Source: Pseudomonadota bacterium
GTDB taxonomy: Bacteria > Pseudomonadota > Alphaproteobacteria > Rhizobiales > Xanthobacteraceae
Direction: 5' to 3'
DNA length: 64,000 bases
Assembly: GCA_018242205.1 (NCBI GenBank)
Contig: JAFECJ010000017.1
Coordinates: 1 to 64,000, forward strand
In this document: positions 44,086 through 53,634 of the stretch, one piece after another
Position numbering within the stretch: position 1 is the first letter of the stretch
Layout of the letters: each line of letters opens with the position of its first letter
Position numbers and translations under genes: made by a program
The notes under the pieces: generated by a model
Seen by the model: the letters and a program-made list of their open reading frames with translations, nothing else
The model's database searches: none
Told to the model about the DNA's origin: nothing

Positions 44086-45840
44086 ATGCGCCCCTTCCAC
44101 GGCTTCGAGGTTCCCCATCGCCTGCGCGCGTTCATCCGCGCCCGCGAGTCCAGCATCATCTTGCTGGCGGCACTGGTCGGGGGGCTGGCCGGCGTCGTGG
44201 TCGCGATCATGGGCGCGCTGGTCGCGTTCATGCACCTCAATTTCTTCGGCCTCGATCCCGGCGAGCGCCTGTCCGGGCGCATGGCGATCCAGCCGCTGGC
44301 CGCCTTTCTGGTGCCCTGTCTGGGCGGCCTGGCGCTCGGCCTGGCGTCTTGGTGGATCTCGCGCTTCCGCGGCACCGAAGTCGACCCGATCGAGGCCAAT
44401 GCCCTGCATGGCGGCCGCATGTCGATGCGCGGCAGCCTGATCGTTGCCGCCCAGACCATCTGGTCGAGCGGCGTCGGCGCCTCGGTCGGCCTGGAGGCCG
44501 GCTATACGCAGCTCTCGAGCGGACTGGCCTCGAAAATCGGCCAGGCCTTCCGCCTGCGCCGCAGTGACATGCGCCTGCTGGTTGGCTGCGGCGCGGCTGG
44601 CGCCATTGCCGGGGCCTTCGGCGCCCCGCTGGGCGGCGCCTTCTACGGCTTTGAACTGATCATCGGCAGCTATGCGGTGGCGAGCCTCGCGCCGGTGGGA
44701 GTGGCGGCGCTGTTCGGCTATTTCACCGCCGCCGCCTTCTCGACCGACCATCTCGGCATCGAGGCAGCCCAGGTCACAGCGATAAAATTCCAGGACCTCG
44801 CCATGGCGGGCGGCTTCGGCCTGCTCGCCGCTGGATTCGGCATTCTGGTCATGCGCAGCGTCGCCGCCTGCGAGCTGCTGCTCGGCCGCATGCGCGTGCG
44901 CCCCTGGCTGCGGCCGATGCTGGGCGGCGCCGTTGTCGGCCTCTTGGCCATGGAGACGCCGCGGGTGATGTCGTCGGGCCATGGCGCGCTGCACCTGACC
45001 ACGCTGTTCCAACTGCCGGTGGCGACGCTGGCGATCCTGCTGCTGTTCAAATCATTTGCCTCGATCGTATCGCTCGGCACCGGCTTTCGCGGCGGCTTGT
45101 TCTTCGCGTCGCTGCTGCTCGGGGCGCTGGGCGGCCAGCTCTTCGCCATCGGTATGAACACGCTATGGCCGGCACTCAACGTCAATCCGGACGCTTATGC
45201 GATCATCGGCATGGGCGCGCTGGCGGCCTCCGTTATCGGCGGCCCGCTGACCATGTGCTTCATCGCGCTGGAGACGACCGGCGACCTCTGGCTCACCGGC
45301 ACTGTGCTGATCGCGGTGATCGTCTCGATGCAGGTGACGCGCGAATTCTTCGGCTACTCCTTCGCCACCTGGCGTTTCCATCTGCGCGGCGAAACCATTC
45401 GCGGCGGCGCCGATGTCGGCTGGATCCGCGACCTGACCGTGGCGCAGATGATGCGCTCGGACGTGCGCACCACGTCCACGGAAACGCCGCTCGCGGCTTT
45501 CCGCGAGGCATTCCCCCTTGGCTCGACCAACCAGGTGATAGCCATCGACGAGGATGGCCGATACGCCGGCATGGTCATGGTGGCCGAAGCGCATTCGCGG
45601 GAGGTGCCGGCGGTGACGCCTCTCACCGATCTGCTGCGCCACAAGGGCGAGGTTCTGTTGCAGCAGATGACGGCTCAGGAAGCGATCAAGGCTTTCGAGA
45701 AATTCGAAGCCGAAGCGCTGCCGGTGGTCGACAGTGCCGAACGCGGTCAGGTGGTCGGACTGCTGTCGGAATCGCACGCGCTGCGGCGCTTCGCCGATGC
45801 TTCCGAGCGGCAACGCCGCGCGCTGATCGGCGAGCTATAG
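44086..45840 (+). CDS. ClC-family chloride channel/antiporter with CBS domains
   Basis: 584 residues. About ten hydrophobic segments in the first 430 with ClC landmarks: SSGVGASVGLEAG (in place of GREGP), GAIAGAFGAPLGGAFYGFE, and GTGFRGGLFFASLLLGA (the G(K/R)EGP-like third loop). Two CBS units occupy about 455-575 (LTVAQMMRSDVRTTS and LLQQMTAQEAIKAFEKFEAEALPVVD). The gating Glu at the second loop is retained (GLEAG). Probable H+/Cl- antiport or anion channel; direction cannot be told. It overlaps the convergent 45835 gene by 6 bp. Confidence 0.93.
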   Translation: MRPFHGFEVPHRLRAFIRARESSIILLAALVGGLAGVVVAIMGALVAFMHLNFFGLDPGERLSGRMAIQPLAAFLVPCLGGLALGLASWWISRFRGTEVDPIEANALHGGRMSMRGSLIVAAQTIWSSGVGASVGLEAGYTQLSSGLASKIGQAFRLRRSDMRLLVGCGAAGAIAGAFGAPLGGAFYGFELIIGSYAVASLAPVGVAALFGYFTAAAFSTDHLGIEAAQVTAIKFQDLAMAGGFGLLAAGFGILVMRSVAACELLLGRMRVRPWLRPMLGGAVVGLLAMETPRVMSSGHGALHLTTLFQLPVATLAILLLFKSFASIVSLGTGFRGGLFFASLLLGALGGQLFAIGMNTLWPALNVNPDAYAIIGMGALAASVIGGPLTMCFIALETTGDLWLTGTVLIAVIVSMQVTREFFGYSFATWRFHLRGETIRGGADVGWIRDLTVAQMMRSDVRTTSTETPLAAFREAFPLGSTNQVIAIDEDGRYAGMVMVAEAHSREVPAVTPLTDLLRHKGEVLLQQMTAQEAIKAFEKFEAEALPVVDSAERGQVVGLLSESHALRRFADASERQRRALIGEL

Positions 45841-46059
45841 CGACGGCCTGTTCCGCAATTCGGTCACGTTCGCCGTCTGCTTCCGCAGGTGTTGAAAGCC
45901 GTGCTCATAGTCCGGAACCGGCCGGCTGAAAGCCGCCATGGCAGCGGCCAGAATGTCCAATTTATCGAGCTCGCGCGCGATCCGGTCGAGCGCACGATGC
46001 ATCTCGTGCTTCAAGGTCTCGACGGGCGCCGAATCTGGTTTCGCGCGTTCTTGCGACAT
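45835..46059 (-). CDS. Small hypothetical protein (74 aa)
   Basis: Start at 46059 preceded by GGAAG. Mostly helical, charged: TLKHEMHRALDRIARELDKLDILAAAMAAF, then PVPDYEHGFQHLRKQT. No signal peptide or membrane segment; possibly a small coiled-coil regulator. Its stop lies inside the last codons of the convergent ClC gene. No family recognised. Confidence 0.6.
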   Translation of the reverse strand: MSQERAKPDSAPVETLKHEMHRALDRIARELDKLDILAAAMAAFSRPVPDYEHGFQHLRKQTANVTELRNRPSL

Positions 46060-46207
46060 GATTTCGCTTCCGTTTCCCGAGCATTTCCAACGACGTAACG
46101 TGGATGCAGAGTAAAGACCGGAGTGCCCGGGTTGGTTCCGGCTTGTCGAAACTTCAAAACATCTCGATCAAGGGAACCGCGTTTGACGGAACCTTGCCAG
46201 CTTGGCC

Positions 46208-47353
46208 TCAGTCGCGCCGGGTGACGCCGCCGGGTTTGACGTCGAACCATTGCGCGCGGTCGGCGATATCGGCGAAGGCCGCCGGGTCTGCGCCGGTCAT
46301 CCACACTTGCGCACCGATCGACGTCAGCGCGTCGTACAGCGCGGCGCGGCGCGCTGGATCGAGATGCGCGACCACCTCATCGAGCAGCATCAGCGGTGCG
46401 GTGCCGGTCATGTCCTTGATGAGATGCGCGTGCGCCAACGACAGGCGAATGAGCATGGCCTTTTGTTCGCCCGTCGATGCATCGGACGCGGCAATGTTCT
46501 TGCCAGCGTGCACTACGTTGAGATCGGCGCGATGAGTGCCTTCCAGCGTGCGCCCTGCCGCCGCGTCCTGGCCGCGATTGTCGCGCAGCAACTCGCGATA
46601 GCGATCCTCGATCTCGCGCGCGGTGCTGACCGGCCACTGATTTTCCATCCAGCCTTCGAGCGCGATGCGCGGCATGGCAAATCCGGGAGCCTCGTCGCGC
46701 GCGGCGTCGAGCGCAGCGGCCAGACGGTTGACTGTCTCGGTGCGCGCCGCCGACACCGCAACCGCGACTTCGGCGGTTTCATGCTCGATGGCGTCGAGCC
46801 AATGGGAATCGCTGCGCGGGTCTTCGAGCAGGCGGTTGCGCGAACGCAGCGAACGCTCCAGCGCGGAGACCCGGCTGGAATGCTGCGCATCGACCGCCAG
46901 CACGAGGCGGTCGAGGTAGCGGCGCCGATCGGCGGCCGGGCCAGTGAACAAGGGATCCATCGATGGCGTCAGCCAGATGACGCGCAGATGATCGGCGAAG
47001 GCCGCGGCCGACGACACCGGCTCGCGGTCGATGCGACATTTGCGCGAGTTCGTTGTGTCATCGCCGGCGGGCGGCTCGATGCCGGTGCCGAGCGTGGCCA
47101 GCCCGAGCATGCCTTCGATTTCGGCCGACACCGCCCATGAGCCGTCGCCTTCGCTGAAGCTCAACTCATCGAGCGTGGCGCGGCGCAGGCCGCGGCCCGG
47201 TGTCAGCAGCGAGATTGCTTCGATCAGGTTGGTCTTGCCGGCGCCGTTCGGTCCGGTGAGCACCACCGGGCCGGCGCGGTCGAGCGTCAACTGCGCGGCG
47301 TGGTAGCTGCGAAAATTGGTCAGCGACAGGCGGCGGAGAAAGGCGGCGGTCAT
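46208..47353 (-). CDS. recF: DNA replication and repair protein RecF
   Basis: 381 residues, SMC-like ABC ATPase that helps load RecA at gaps. Walker A GPNGAGKTN (about 34-42), signature/Walker B region ASTGEQKAMLIRLSLAHAHL...MLLDEVVAHLD. It normally follows dnaN; here gnd and a gluconate kinase gene stand between dnaN and recF. Confidence 0.97.
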   Translation of the reverse strand: MTAAFLRRLSLTNFRSYHAAQLTLDRAGPVVLTGPNGAGKTNLIEAISLLTPGRGLRRATLDELSFSEGDGSWAVSAEIEGMLGLATLGTGIEPPAGDDTTNSRKCRIDREPVSSAAAFADHLRVIWLTPSMDPLFTGPAADRRRYLDRLVLAVDAQHSSRVSALERSLRSRNRLLEDPRSDSHWLDAIEHETAEVAVAVSAARTETVNRLAAALDAARDEAPGFAMPRIALEGWMENQWPVSTAREIEDRYRELLRDNRGQDAAAGRTLEGTHRADLNVVHAGKNIAASDASTGEQKAMLIRLSLAHAHLIKDMTGTAPLMLLDEVVAHLDPARRAALYDALTSIGAQVWMTGADPAAFADIADRAQWFDVKPGGVTRRD

Positions 47354-47370
47354 TGTCCGTGGTTTTAGCC

Positions 47371-47402
47371 GTCATGGCCGGGCTTGTCCCGGCCATCCAC
47401 GT
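47371..47402. repeat. Palindromic repeat, family A, between recF and gntK
   Basis: GTCATGGCCGGG, a 7-nt loop and CCCGGCCATCCACG; same family as 9483-9513 and 25192-25222. Confidence 0.75.
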
Positions 47403-47411
47403 CTTATTCCT

Positions 47412-47954
47412 TCAAACTTGCTCGCCCCTCTGCGCCCCGAACGCCGCGTCGATCCGGTCCACGATCGCCGCCGGCGCCGCGTCGATCGGGATTGCGAGCG
47501 TCGGCTCGTTCGCGTCCGGTTCCTCCAGCGCCGCGAATTGGCTGTCGAGCAGGCCGGGCGGCATGAAGTGATTGGTCCGCGCCTTCAGCCGGCTGGCGAT
47601 CAGTTCCTTGGTGCCGCGCAGATAAACGAAGCCGACATCGTCATGGCCGCCGGCGAGGATGTCACGGTAGCGCCGCTTCAGCGCCGAGCAGGTAACGACC
47701 ACCGGCTTATTGCTCTTGCGCGCTTCGTCGATGCGGGCAGCGATGGCCTTGAGCCATGGCAGGCGGTCGTCGTCGTCGAGCGGGATGCCTTGCGACATCT
47801 TGGCGATGTTGCATTGCGGATGCAGGCTGTCGCCTTCGATCAGCGGACGGTTCAGGCGTTGCGACAGCAGCTCGGCGATGGTGCTCTTGCCGGCGCCGGA
47901 AACGCCCATCACGATGATGGCGGCGGTCCAGTTCGTGGCGCGCGACTGAAACAT
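47412..47954 (-). CDS. gntK: Gluconate kinase GntK
   Basis: 180 residues. P-loop GVSGAGKST (about 17-25), EGDSLHP substrate motif and ALKRRYRDILAG typical of gluconokinase. It phosphorylates gluconate to 6-phosphogluconate, the substrate of the product of the adjacent gnd gene; the two genes are separated by 2 bp, so they are one operon. Confidence 0.96.
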   Translation of the reverse strand: MFQSRATNWTAAIIVMGVSGAGKSTIAELLSQRLNRPLIEGDSLHPQCNIAKMSQGIPLDDDDRLPWLKAIAARIDEARKSNKPVVVTCSALKRRYRDILAGGHDDVGFVYLRGTKELIASRLKARTNHFMPPGLLDSQFAALEEPDANEPTLAIPIDAAPAAIVDRIDAAFGAQRGEQV

Positions 47955-47956
47955 CC

Positions 47957-48937
47957 TTATTTGCCGGCGATCTTGCCTTCACCGTGGCCGCCGAAGCCGC
48001 GGCGCATCGCCGAGATCACCTTGTCGGCGAAATTCGGCTGCTTGCGCGAGCGGAAGCGCGCATAGAGCGCGGTCGACAGCGTCATCACCGGAATGGCGCG
48101 CTCGATCGCGGTCTGGATGGTCCAGCGGCCCTCGCCGGTGTCGTCGACGACGCCGGAGAATTCCTTGAGCGTGGTATCGTCGGCCAGCACCGTGGCGGTG
48201 ACATCGAGCAGCTTCGATTCGACGATGCTGCCGTGGCGCCAGACTTCGGCGATGGCGCCGATATCGAGCGGCATGCGCTCAGCCTCCGGCACCGAGGCGT
48301 CATTGGCTTCGGCGAGAATCTGGAAGCCTTCGGCGTAAGCCTGCATCAGGCCGTATTCGATGCCGTTGTGCACCATCTTGACGAAATGGCCGGCGCCATT
48401 CGGGCCGACATGCAGCCAGCCATCACCTGCAGTCGAACTTTGCGCGGTCGAGGCGTGCGAAATCTTGCCGCCGCCGGGCGCCAGCGCGGCGAAGATCGGC
48501 GCCAGACGCTGGACGGCCTTCTTGTCGCCGCCGATCATCAGGCAATAGCCGGACGTCGCCCCGAGCACGCCGCCCGATGTGCCGACGTCGATATGGTGCA
48601 GCCCGCGCGCCTTCAGCAGCGCGGCGCGGCGCAGATCGTCGCGCCAGTTGGTATTGCCGCCGTCGATAATGGTGTCGCCGGGCGACATGAGTTCGGCGAG
48701 GCGGTTGATGGTGGTCTCGGTGGCCTCGCCCGCCGGCAGCATGACCCAGACGGCCCGCGGCGGCACCAGCGTCTTGACGACGTCCTCGAGCGAAGAAGCC
48801 GGCGTGCCGCCGTCCTTGGCCAAAGCATCGACGGCGGCAGCCGAATGGTCGCTGACCACGACCTGATGGCCGTGCTTGACGAGACGGCGCGACAGGTTGG
48901 CACCCATGCGGCCGAGGCCGATCATTCCGATCTGCAT
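47957..48937 (-). CDS. gnd: 6-phosphogluconate dehydrogenase, decarboxylating (NAD+-type, GntZ-like)
   Basis: 326 residues, the short form that is usually NAD-dependent. Rossmann motif GLGRMGANL (about 7-15), IDGGNTNW, and the active-site VKMVHNGIEYGLMQ. It converts 6-phosphogluconate to ribulose 5-phosphate and CO2. Co-transcribed with gntK; both sit inside the dnaA-dnaN-recF-gyrB neighbourhood. Confidence 0.96.
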   Translation of the reverse strand: MQIGMIGLGRMGANLSRRLVKHGHQVVVSDHSAAAVDALAKDGGTPASSLEDVVKTLVPPRAVWVMLPAGEATETTINRLAELMSPGDTIIDGGNTNWRDDLRRAALLKARGLHHIDVGTSGGVLGATSGYCLMIGGDKKAVQRLAPIFAALAPGGGKISHASTAQSSTAGDGWLHVGPNGAGHFVKMVHNGIEYGLMQAYAEGFQILAEANDASVPEAERMPLDIGAIAEVWRHGSIVESKLLDVTATVLADDTTLKEFSGVVDDTGEGRWTIQTAIERAIPVMTLSTALYARFRSRKQPNFADKVISAMRRGFGGHGEGKIAGK

Positions 48938-48976
48938 GAATCAACCTCGGCAAATCGGGCGCATTGGCCCCTGGGC

Positions 48977-50083
48977 TTAGACGCGCATCGGCATCAAGAC
49001 GTAGAGCGCGCCCTTGGCGTCCTTGTCCTGGATCAGCGTTGGCGAGCCCGGATCGGCGAGCTTGAGCACCGCGACCTCGCCTTCGATCTGCGCAGCGATA
49101 TCGAGCAGGTAGCGCGAGTTGAAGCCGATATCGAGCGGATCGGCTTCGTAATCGACCTCGAGTTCTTCGGTGGCGCTTCCGGAATCCGGATTGGTCACCG
49201 AGAGCACGAGACGTCCGCCGGTCACCGACAGCTTCACCGCCCGGCCGCGCTCGCTCGACACGGTCGAGACGCGATCGACCGCGGCCTCGAAGTCCTTCTT
49301 GTCGACGATCAGGCTCTTGTCGTTGTTGGCCGGAATGACGCGGCCATAGTCGGGGAAGGTGCCGTCGATCAGTTTCGAGATCAGGACGACGTTGCCGATC
49401 GAGAAGCGGATCTTGCCGGCCGACAGTTCGACGGCAATGTCGCCTTCGCCGGTCTCGATCAGGCGTTGCACTTCGGCGACCGTCTTGCGCGGGATGATGA
49501 TGCCCGGCATTCCGGCGGCGCCGTCCGGCAGTGGCAGTTCGACCTGCGCCAGCCGGTGGCCGTCGGTGGCGACGGCGCGCAGCATCTTGCCCGCGGCGTG
49601 CAAATAGATGCCGTTGAGGTAATAGCGGGTCTCTTCGGTCGAGATCGCGAACTGCGTCTTGTCGATGAGGCGCTTGAGATCGGCGGCCGGCAGGCTGAAG
49701 GAATGGCTCATCTCGCCGGCGGCGAGGTCGGGGAAGTCGCTCTCGGGCAGGGTCTGCAGCGTGAAGCGCGAGCGCCCGGCGCGGATCGACAGGACGGCGC
49801 GCTCGCCCGAGCCTTCGATCACGATCTGGGAGCCGTCCGGCAGCTTGCGCACGATGTCGTAGAACATATGCGCCGGCACGGTGGTGGCGCCGCCCGGCGA
49901 CACCTCGGCGGCAATGGAATCCGTCACCTCGAGGTCGAGGTCGGTCGCCTTCATGCTGAGTTTGCCCTTGTCGGCGCGGATCAGCACGTTGGACAGGATC
50001 GGAATGGTGTTGCGCCGTTCGACCACGCGATAGACGTGGCTCAGCGACTTCAGGAGTTCGGCGCGTTCGACAGTTACTTTCAT
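48977..50083 (-). CDS. dnaN: DNA polymerase III beta sliding clamp
   Basis: 368 residues from the ATG at 50083 (MKVTVERAELLKSLSHVYRVVERRNTIPILSN). Three clamp domains; ends in the conserved ALYVLMPMRV. It tethers polymerase III to DNA. The frame to 50170 is an artefact of the repeat-rich upstream DNA. Downstream of dnaA, separated by repeats. Confidence 0.98.
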   Translation of the reverse strand: MKVTVERAELLKSLSHVYRVVERRNTIPILSNVLIRADKGKLSMKATDLDLEVTDSIAAEVSPGGATTVPAHMFYDIVRKLPDGSQIVIEGSGERAVLSIRAGRSRFTLQTLPESDFPDLAAGEMSHSFSLPAADLKRLIDKTQFAISTEETRYYLNGIYLHAAGKMLRAVATDGHRLAQVELPLPDGAAGMPGIIIPRKTVAEVQRLIETGEGDIAVELSAGKIRFSIGNVVLISKLIDGTFPDYGRVIPANNDKSLIVDKKDFEAAVDRVSTVSSERGRAVKLSVTGGRLVLSVTNPDSGSATEELEVDYEADPLDIGFNSRYLLDIAAQIEGEVAVLKLADPGSPTLIQDKDAKGALYVLMPMRV

Positions 50084-50240
50084 GGAAAATCCCGCTTCGG
50101 CGCCGAAAGAACCACCCCACTGGCGCCAGCCGGCGGAAGCCGGGGGGCAAAGGTGGCAAGAGCGGGGCAATTTCGCAAGACCCGGCGGAGCGGGAGGGCG
50201 AAACCTCCGTTCCTATCCCCAGGGCGTCCACAGGCCTTCT

Positions 50241-50368
50241 CCCTCTCCCCGTGCTTACGGGGAGAGGGTCGGGGTGAGATATCCGCCGAACTGAAACTTG
50301 AAGTGCCCCTCACCCGGCTCGGACCTGATGGTCCTCGCCACCCTCTCCCCGCTGAAGCGGGGCGAGGG
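50241..50368. repeat. Composite palindromic repeat, family C, between dnaA and dnaN
   Basis: Two hairpins, CCCTCTCCCCG..CGGGGAGAGGG (50241-50268) and CCCTCTCCCCGC..GCGGGGCGAGGG (50341-50368), flank 70 bp that also contains CCCCTCACCCGG. The 291-bp gap holds nothing else I can name. A related single hairpin is at 58250-58273. Confidence 0.75.
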
Positions 50369-50374
50369 AAGAAG

Positions 50375-51808
50375 CTACTCCTGCAACTGCCGCTTCAGGA
50401 GTTCGATCTCCTCCGACAGCGCGATGTCGTTGCCGACCAGGCCCTCGATCTTGCGTACCGCGTGCAGCACCGTGGTGTGGTCGCGACCGCCGAAGCGCCG
50501 GCCGATCTCCGGCAGCGAGCGCAAGGTCAGCGTCTTGGCTAGATACATCGCCACCTGGCGCGGGCGCACGACATTGGCGGTGCGGCGCGACGACAACAGA
50601 TCCGAGCGGCTGACATTGTATTGCCGGGCGACGATGCGCTGGATGTCCTCGATCTTGACGCGCTTGGGCTCCTGCGGACGGATCAGGTCCCTGACTTCGC
50701 GTTCGGCCATTTCCAGCGTCACCGACTGGCCGGTCAGCTTGGAATGGGCGAGCAGGCGGTTGAGCGCGCCTTCGAGATCGCGGCCGTTATGGGTGACGGT
50801 CTTGGCGATGTAGCTGAGCACCGGCAGCGGTACGTCGAAGGTCGGGTGATGCGCGCGCGCCGCCAGCACGCGCGCTTTCAGGATTTCGAGGCGCAGTTCC
50901 TCGCCGAGCCCGCCCATTTCGACCACCAGGCCGCCGGCCAGCCGCGAGCGCACGCGCTCGTCGAGGCTTTCGAGGTCGGACGGCGGACGATCGGAGGCGA
51001 TCACCACCTGGCGGCCGGCGTCGATCAGCGCATTGAGCGTGTGGCAGAACTCGGCCTGCGTCGATTTGCCTTGCAGGAACTGCAGGTCGTCGATCACCAG
51101 CACGCCGATGCCGCGCAGCGCTTCCTTGAAGGCGAGCGCGTTCTGCGCCCGCAGCGCGGCGACGAAGCCGTACATGAACTTCTCGGCGGTGAGGTAGAGC
51201 ACCTTGCGCTCACCCGACGCGTTGCCGGCCCAGGTGATGGCTTGCAGCAGGTGCGTCTTGCCGAGGCCGACGCCGGCATGAATGTAGAGCGGGTTGAACA
51301 GCACCGGATCGTTGCGGCGGCCGGCGGCCACCTGCTTGGCGGCGGCCTGCGCCAGGGTATTGGAGCGGCCGACAACGAAGGAGTCGAAAGTCAGCCGCGC
51401 ATCGAGCGGCGAGCCGCCGAGCGCTTCGTGCACCGCGGCGTCGCCGGCGGGAATGGGGCGGCCGGCGACGGTGCTGTTCATGTACCGGCCGTCGCCGTGG
51501 CCGTTCGTGGCCGCCGGTTCGGCCTTGGCCTTCGGCTGCACCGTGTTCTTCAGCACCGCCGAGCGCACGATCAATTCGATGCGGCCGACTTCGTTGCGTT
51601 CAGCCTGCCAGCAGGTCAGCACCTTTTCGGCGTAGTGCGACTGAATCCAGCTCTTGAGAAAACGGGTTGGCACCGACAGGCGCACGCCGCCGTCATCGAG
51701 GCCTTCCAGGTCCATGCGTGCAAACCAGCTCGAGAAAACGTCGTCGCCGACTTCGGTGCGCAACCGCGCTTTCACCCTGAGCCAGCTCTCCTGATCATCG
51801 TTCGGCAT
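50375..51808 (-). CDS. dnaA: Chromosomal replication initiator DnaA
   Basis: 477 residues. Domain I (1-85), linker, AAA+ domain with Walker [10 protein letters not shown] and Walker [11 protein letters not shown], and domain IV with the DnaA signature [16 protein letters not shown] (about 450). It binds DnaA boxes and opens the origin. Start at 51808 follows an AAGAGAAGAAG purine stretch. Upstream is 1.4 kb of DNA without a gene. Confidence 0.98.
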   Translation of the reverse strand: MPNDDQESWLRVKARLRTEVGDDVFSSWFARMDLEGLDDGGVRLSVPTRFLKSWIQSHYAEKVLTCWQAERNEVGRIELIVRSAVLKNTVQPKAKAEPAATNGHGDGRYMNSTVAGRPIPAGDAAVHEALGGSPLDARLTFDSFVVGRSNTLAQAAAKQVAAGRRNDPVLFNPLYIHAGVGLGKTHLLQAITWAGNASGERKVLYLTAEKFMYGFVAALRAQNALAFKEALRGIGVLVIDDLQFLQGKSTQAEFCHTLNALIDAGRQVVIASDRPPSDLESLDERVRSRLAGGLVVEMGGLGEELRLEILKARVLAARAHHPTFDVPLPVLSYIAKTVTHNGRDLEGALNRLLAHSKLTGQSVTLEMAEREVRDLIRPQEPKRVKIEDIQRIVARQYNVSRSDLLSSRRTANVVRPRQVAMYLAKTLTLRSLPEIGRRFGGRDHTTVLHAVRKIEGLVGNDIALSEEIELLKRQLQE

Positions 51809-53187
51809 TTTCTTCTTCTCTTTGGCTTGTCTTGATGGGTTGAACGGACAGCAGTTGCTTGGCCTGGCGGACGAGCCGCCGACGCGCCGGAACGGAACGC
51901 AACAACTTTTCGCGAAAGGGTCTGCCGACGAGGGACGGCAGTGCGAGGCGGATTTTAGCTCGGGGGTACCGCGCCTTTACGGCAGGGGCGGTGCGTTGCC
52001 GTGGGGGATGGCAGCGATATCGCGAGAAGCGTCACACGAGCCGGACTGGAACAGCGCCGCGATGCGGGCGCTTGAACTTTGCTCCGGACCAATGTTCGCC
52101 ATTTCGATATCCCCCCAACTGCGGGCTGACGCCCGGGTTCACTGTCGGCTCGGCTACGTCCGACGTTCGATCCCGGCGGGCCCAACCTAGTCCAACTTCA
52201 AAATCAGAGTCCAGTTCAGAAGCGCGCCAAATTCGAAAACAAGTTCAAGTGCCAGATCGAAAACAAGTCGAGTGTTGCTTCAATGCCCGTGCTTGAATTC
52301 AATCTCGCGAATACAAGTTGGATCGATCTCGCTCCCACTCAGTGCGACGCTATCCAACTCGTCTCGGCTTGCCTTGCTCCGAATTCTTGCCAGCTCCACG
52401 CTCGATCGATCGTTTGCATGTCGATCAGGCCATTGCCGTCCACCATCTCGCGACAGTGGGAAGCGTAAAGGATCGCTATTGCCCGTTTCGGGCAAAAGAT
52501 AGCCGTTCTCACCTGCCGATGAGCGCAGCGCCGGTCCTTATGTCTGATCGCACACAGCGGAATGTCCGTGCGCCTTTTCAAGATACACGAGGCGGTCGGC
52601 CGGGCAATTTCGATTTAACGATTGGTAAGGACCTGCGGCGCGGGCGTGGTTTTCGCGCAACGCAAATTTTTTACCGGCTCAACGGCAACACGTTGATGAG
52701 TCGTCAGGAATTGAGGGGCGCTTCACGCTAAGGCGCAGGCGCGGGAGATTTAAAAAAATTAGTCTCCGTGGCGCCGGAAATGGCTGGGCCGCAGGCATTT
52801 CCCGGGTGCTTCGCCGTGCGTTCCTGTAAGTCATTACAGACGCAAAAATTTTTCTGAGCAAAATTGAAGGTAGCCCCCTGAGACAAAGGCCGTGCAATCA
52901 TTGAGTTGGAAGAGTTTGCATCGTGCGCGATGCTGAATTTGCTTGACGCCCATAACCGCCTGACAACCCAGTGACAGTTTGGCGACGGCGCGTGTTCGCA
53001 GCGCATCATCGCTGCGCCGCGTTCCAGCATTGTCATCGAATTTTAGATAAGGCGCCAAACAATTTTGCCCACGCGAACACCGGAGGTGTCGGGTGCAGGC
53101 ATCGTCGCATTCGCAATTGCACACGGCGCCGAAATGCAAATCCGCCGAGCATGCTCGGCGGATCGTCGTCGGTCGAAGTCGCGGGAC
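51809..53187. other. 1.38-kb gene-free region upstream of dnaA
   Basis: No reading frame here is convincing on either strand. It contains a block of CAAGTT/CAACTT motifs including a 12-bp direct repeat TCGAAAACAAGT at 52233 and 52257 (24 bp apart), an inverted repeat CTGTAA-GTCA-TTACAG (52824-52839), A/T runs at 52750-52760 and 52844-52853, and several GANTC sites. I find no clear TTATCCACA DnaA box. It probably holds the dnaA and rpsT regulatory regions; an origin is possible. Confidence 0.6.
53140..53163 (-). terminator. Perfect 24-nt palindrome after rpsT
   Basis: ATCCGCCGAGC-AT-GCTCGGCGGAT ends 25 bp after the rpsT stop, followed on the minus strand by TTTGCATTT. Good intrinsic terminator. 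Confidence 0.85.
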
Positions 53188-53454
53188 TTACTTGCCGAGC
53201 TTGGCGATGCGGTGCGACAGGCGCGAGACTTTGCGGCTGGCGGTGTTCTTGTGAACGGTACCGCGCTGCGCCGCGCGCATGATCGCCGGCTCGGCGGCCT
53301 TGAGCGCTTCGACGGCGGCGGTACGGTCGCCGGCATCGATCGCTTCTTCAACCTTGCGCACCGAATTGCGCAGCACGGTGCGGCGCGCCTTGTTGATCGC
53401 GGTGCGGCGCGCGATCTTGCGGGTCGCCTTGCGGGCGGACTTGGTATTGGCCAT
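53188..53454 (-). CDS. rpsT: 30S ribosomal protein S20
   Basis: 88 residues, the usual length; helical, very basic: [25 protein letters not shown] and [16 protein letters not shown]. It binds the 16S rRNA 5' domain. Single gene with its own terminator; rpsT next to dnaA is common in alphaproteobacteria. Confidence 0.97.
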   Translation of the reverse strand: MANTKSARKATRKIARRTAINKARRTVLRNSVRKVEEAIDAGDRTAAVEALKAAEPAIMRAAQRGTVHKNTASRKVSRLSHRIAKLGK

Positions 53455-53543
53455 CTGAAATCTCGTTCGGTCTCTACCGGGCGCTTGGTCGCATGCGGCA
53501 GATTAGAGCCGCGCTTACCAACCGGTGTGTGCCAAGAATAAGC

Positions 53544-53563
53544 GGGGCCGGAAAACCGGCCCC
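53544..53563 (-). terminator. Hairpin downstream of the DapA-family gene
   Basis: GGGGCCGG-AAAA-CCGGCCCC, a perfect 8-bp stem with no strong T run, between the gene ending at 53635 and rpsT. Confidence 0.55.
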
Positions 53564-53634
53564 AATTGCGCGTGGCTTATAGTTGGCCTGCGCCCGGGCG
53601 TCAACGCCTTAAGAATCGGAGGGTTTCCGCCCGC

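Noticed and set aside
52318..52731. A 137-codon plus-strand frame in the region upstream of dnaA
   Set aside because: Arg/Ser-rich, no ribosome-binding site, no motif and it crosses repeat motifs; not convincing as a gene.
51809..53187. Called oriC with certainty
   Set aside because: No strong DnaA boxes seen by eye and many relatives place the origin near hemE; kept only as a finding.
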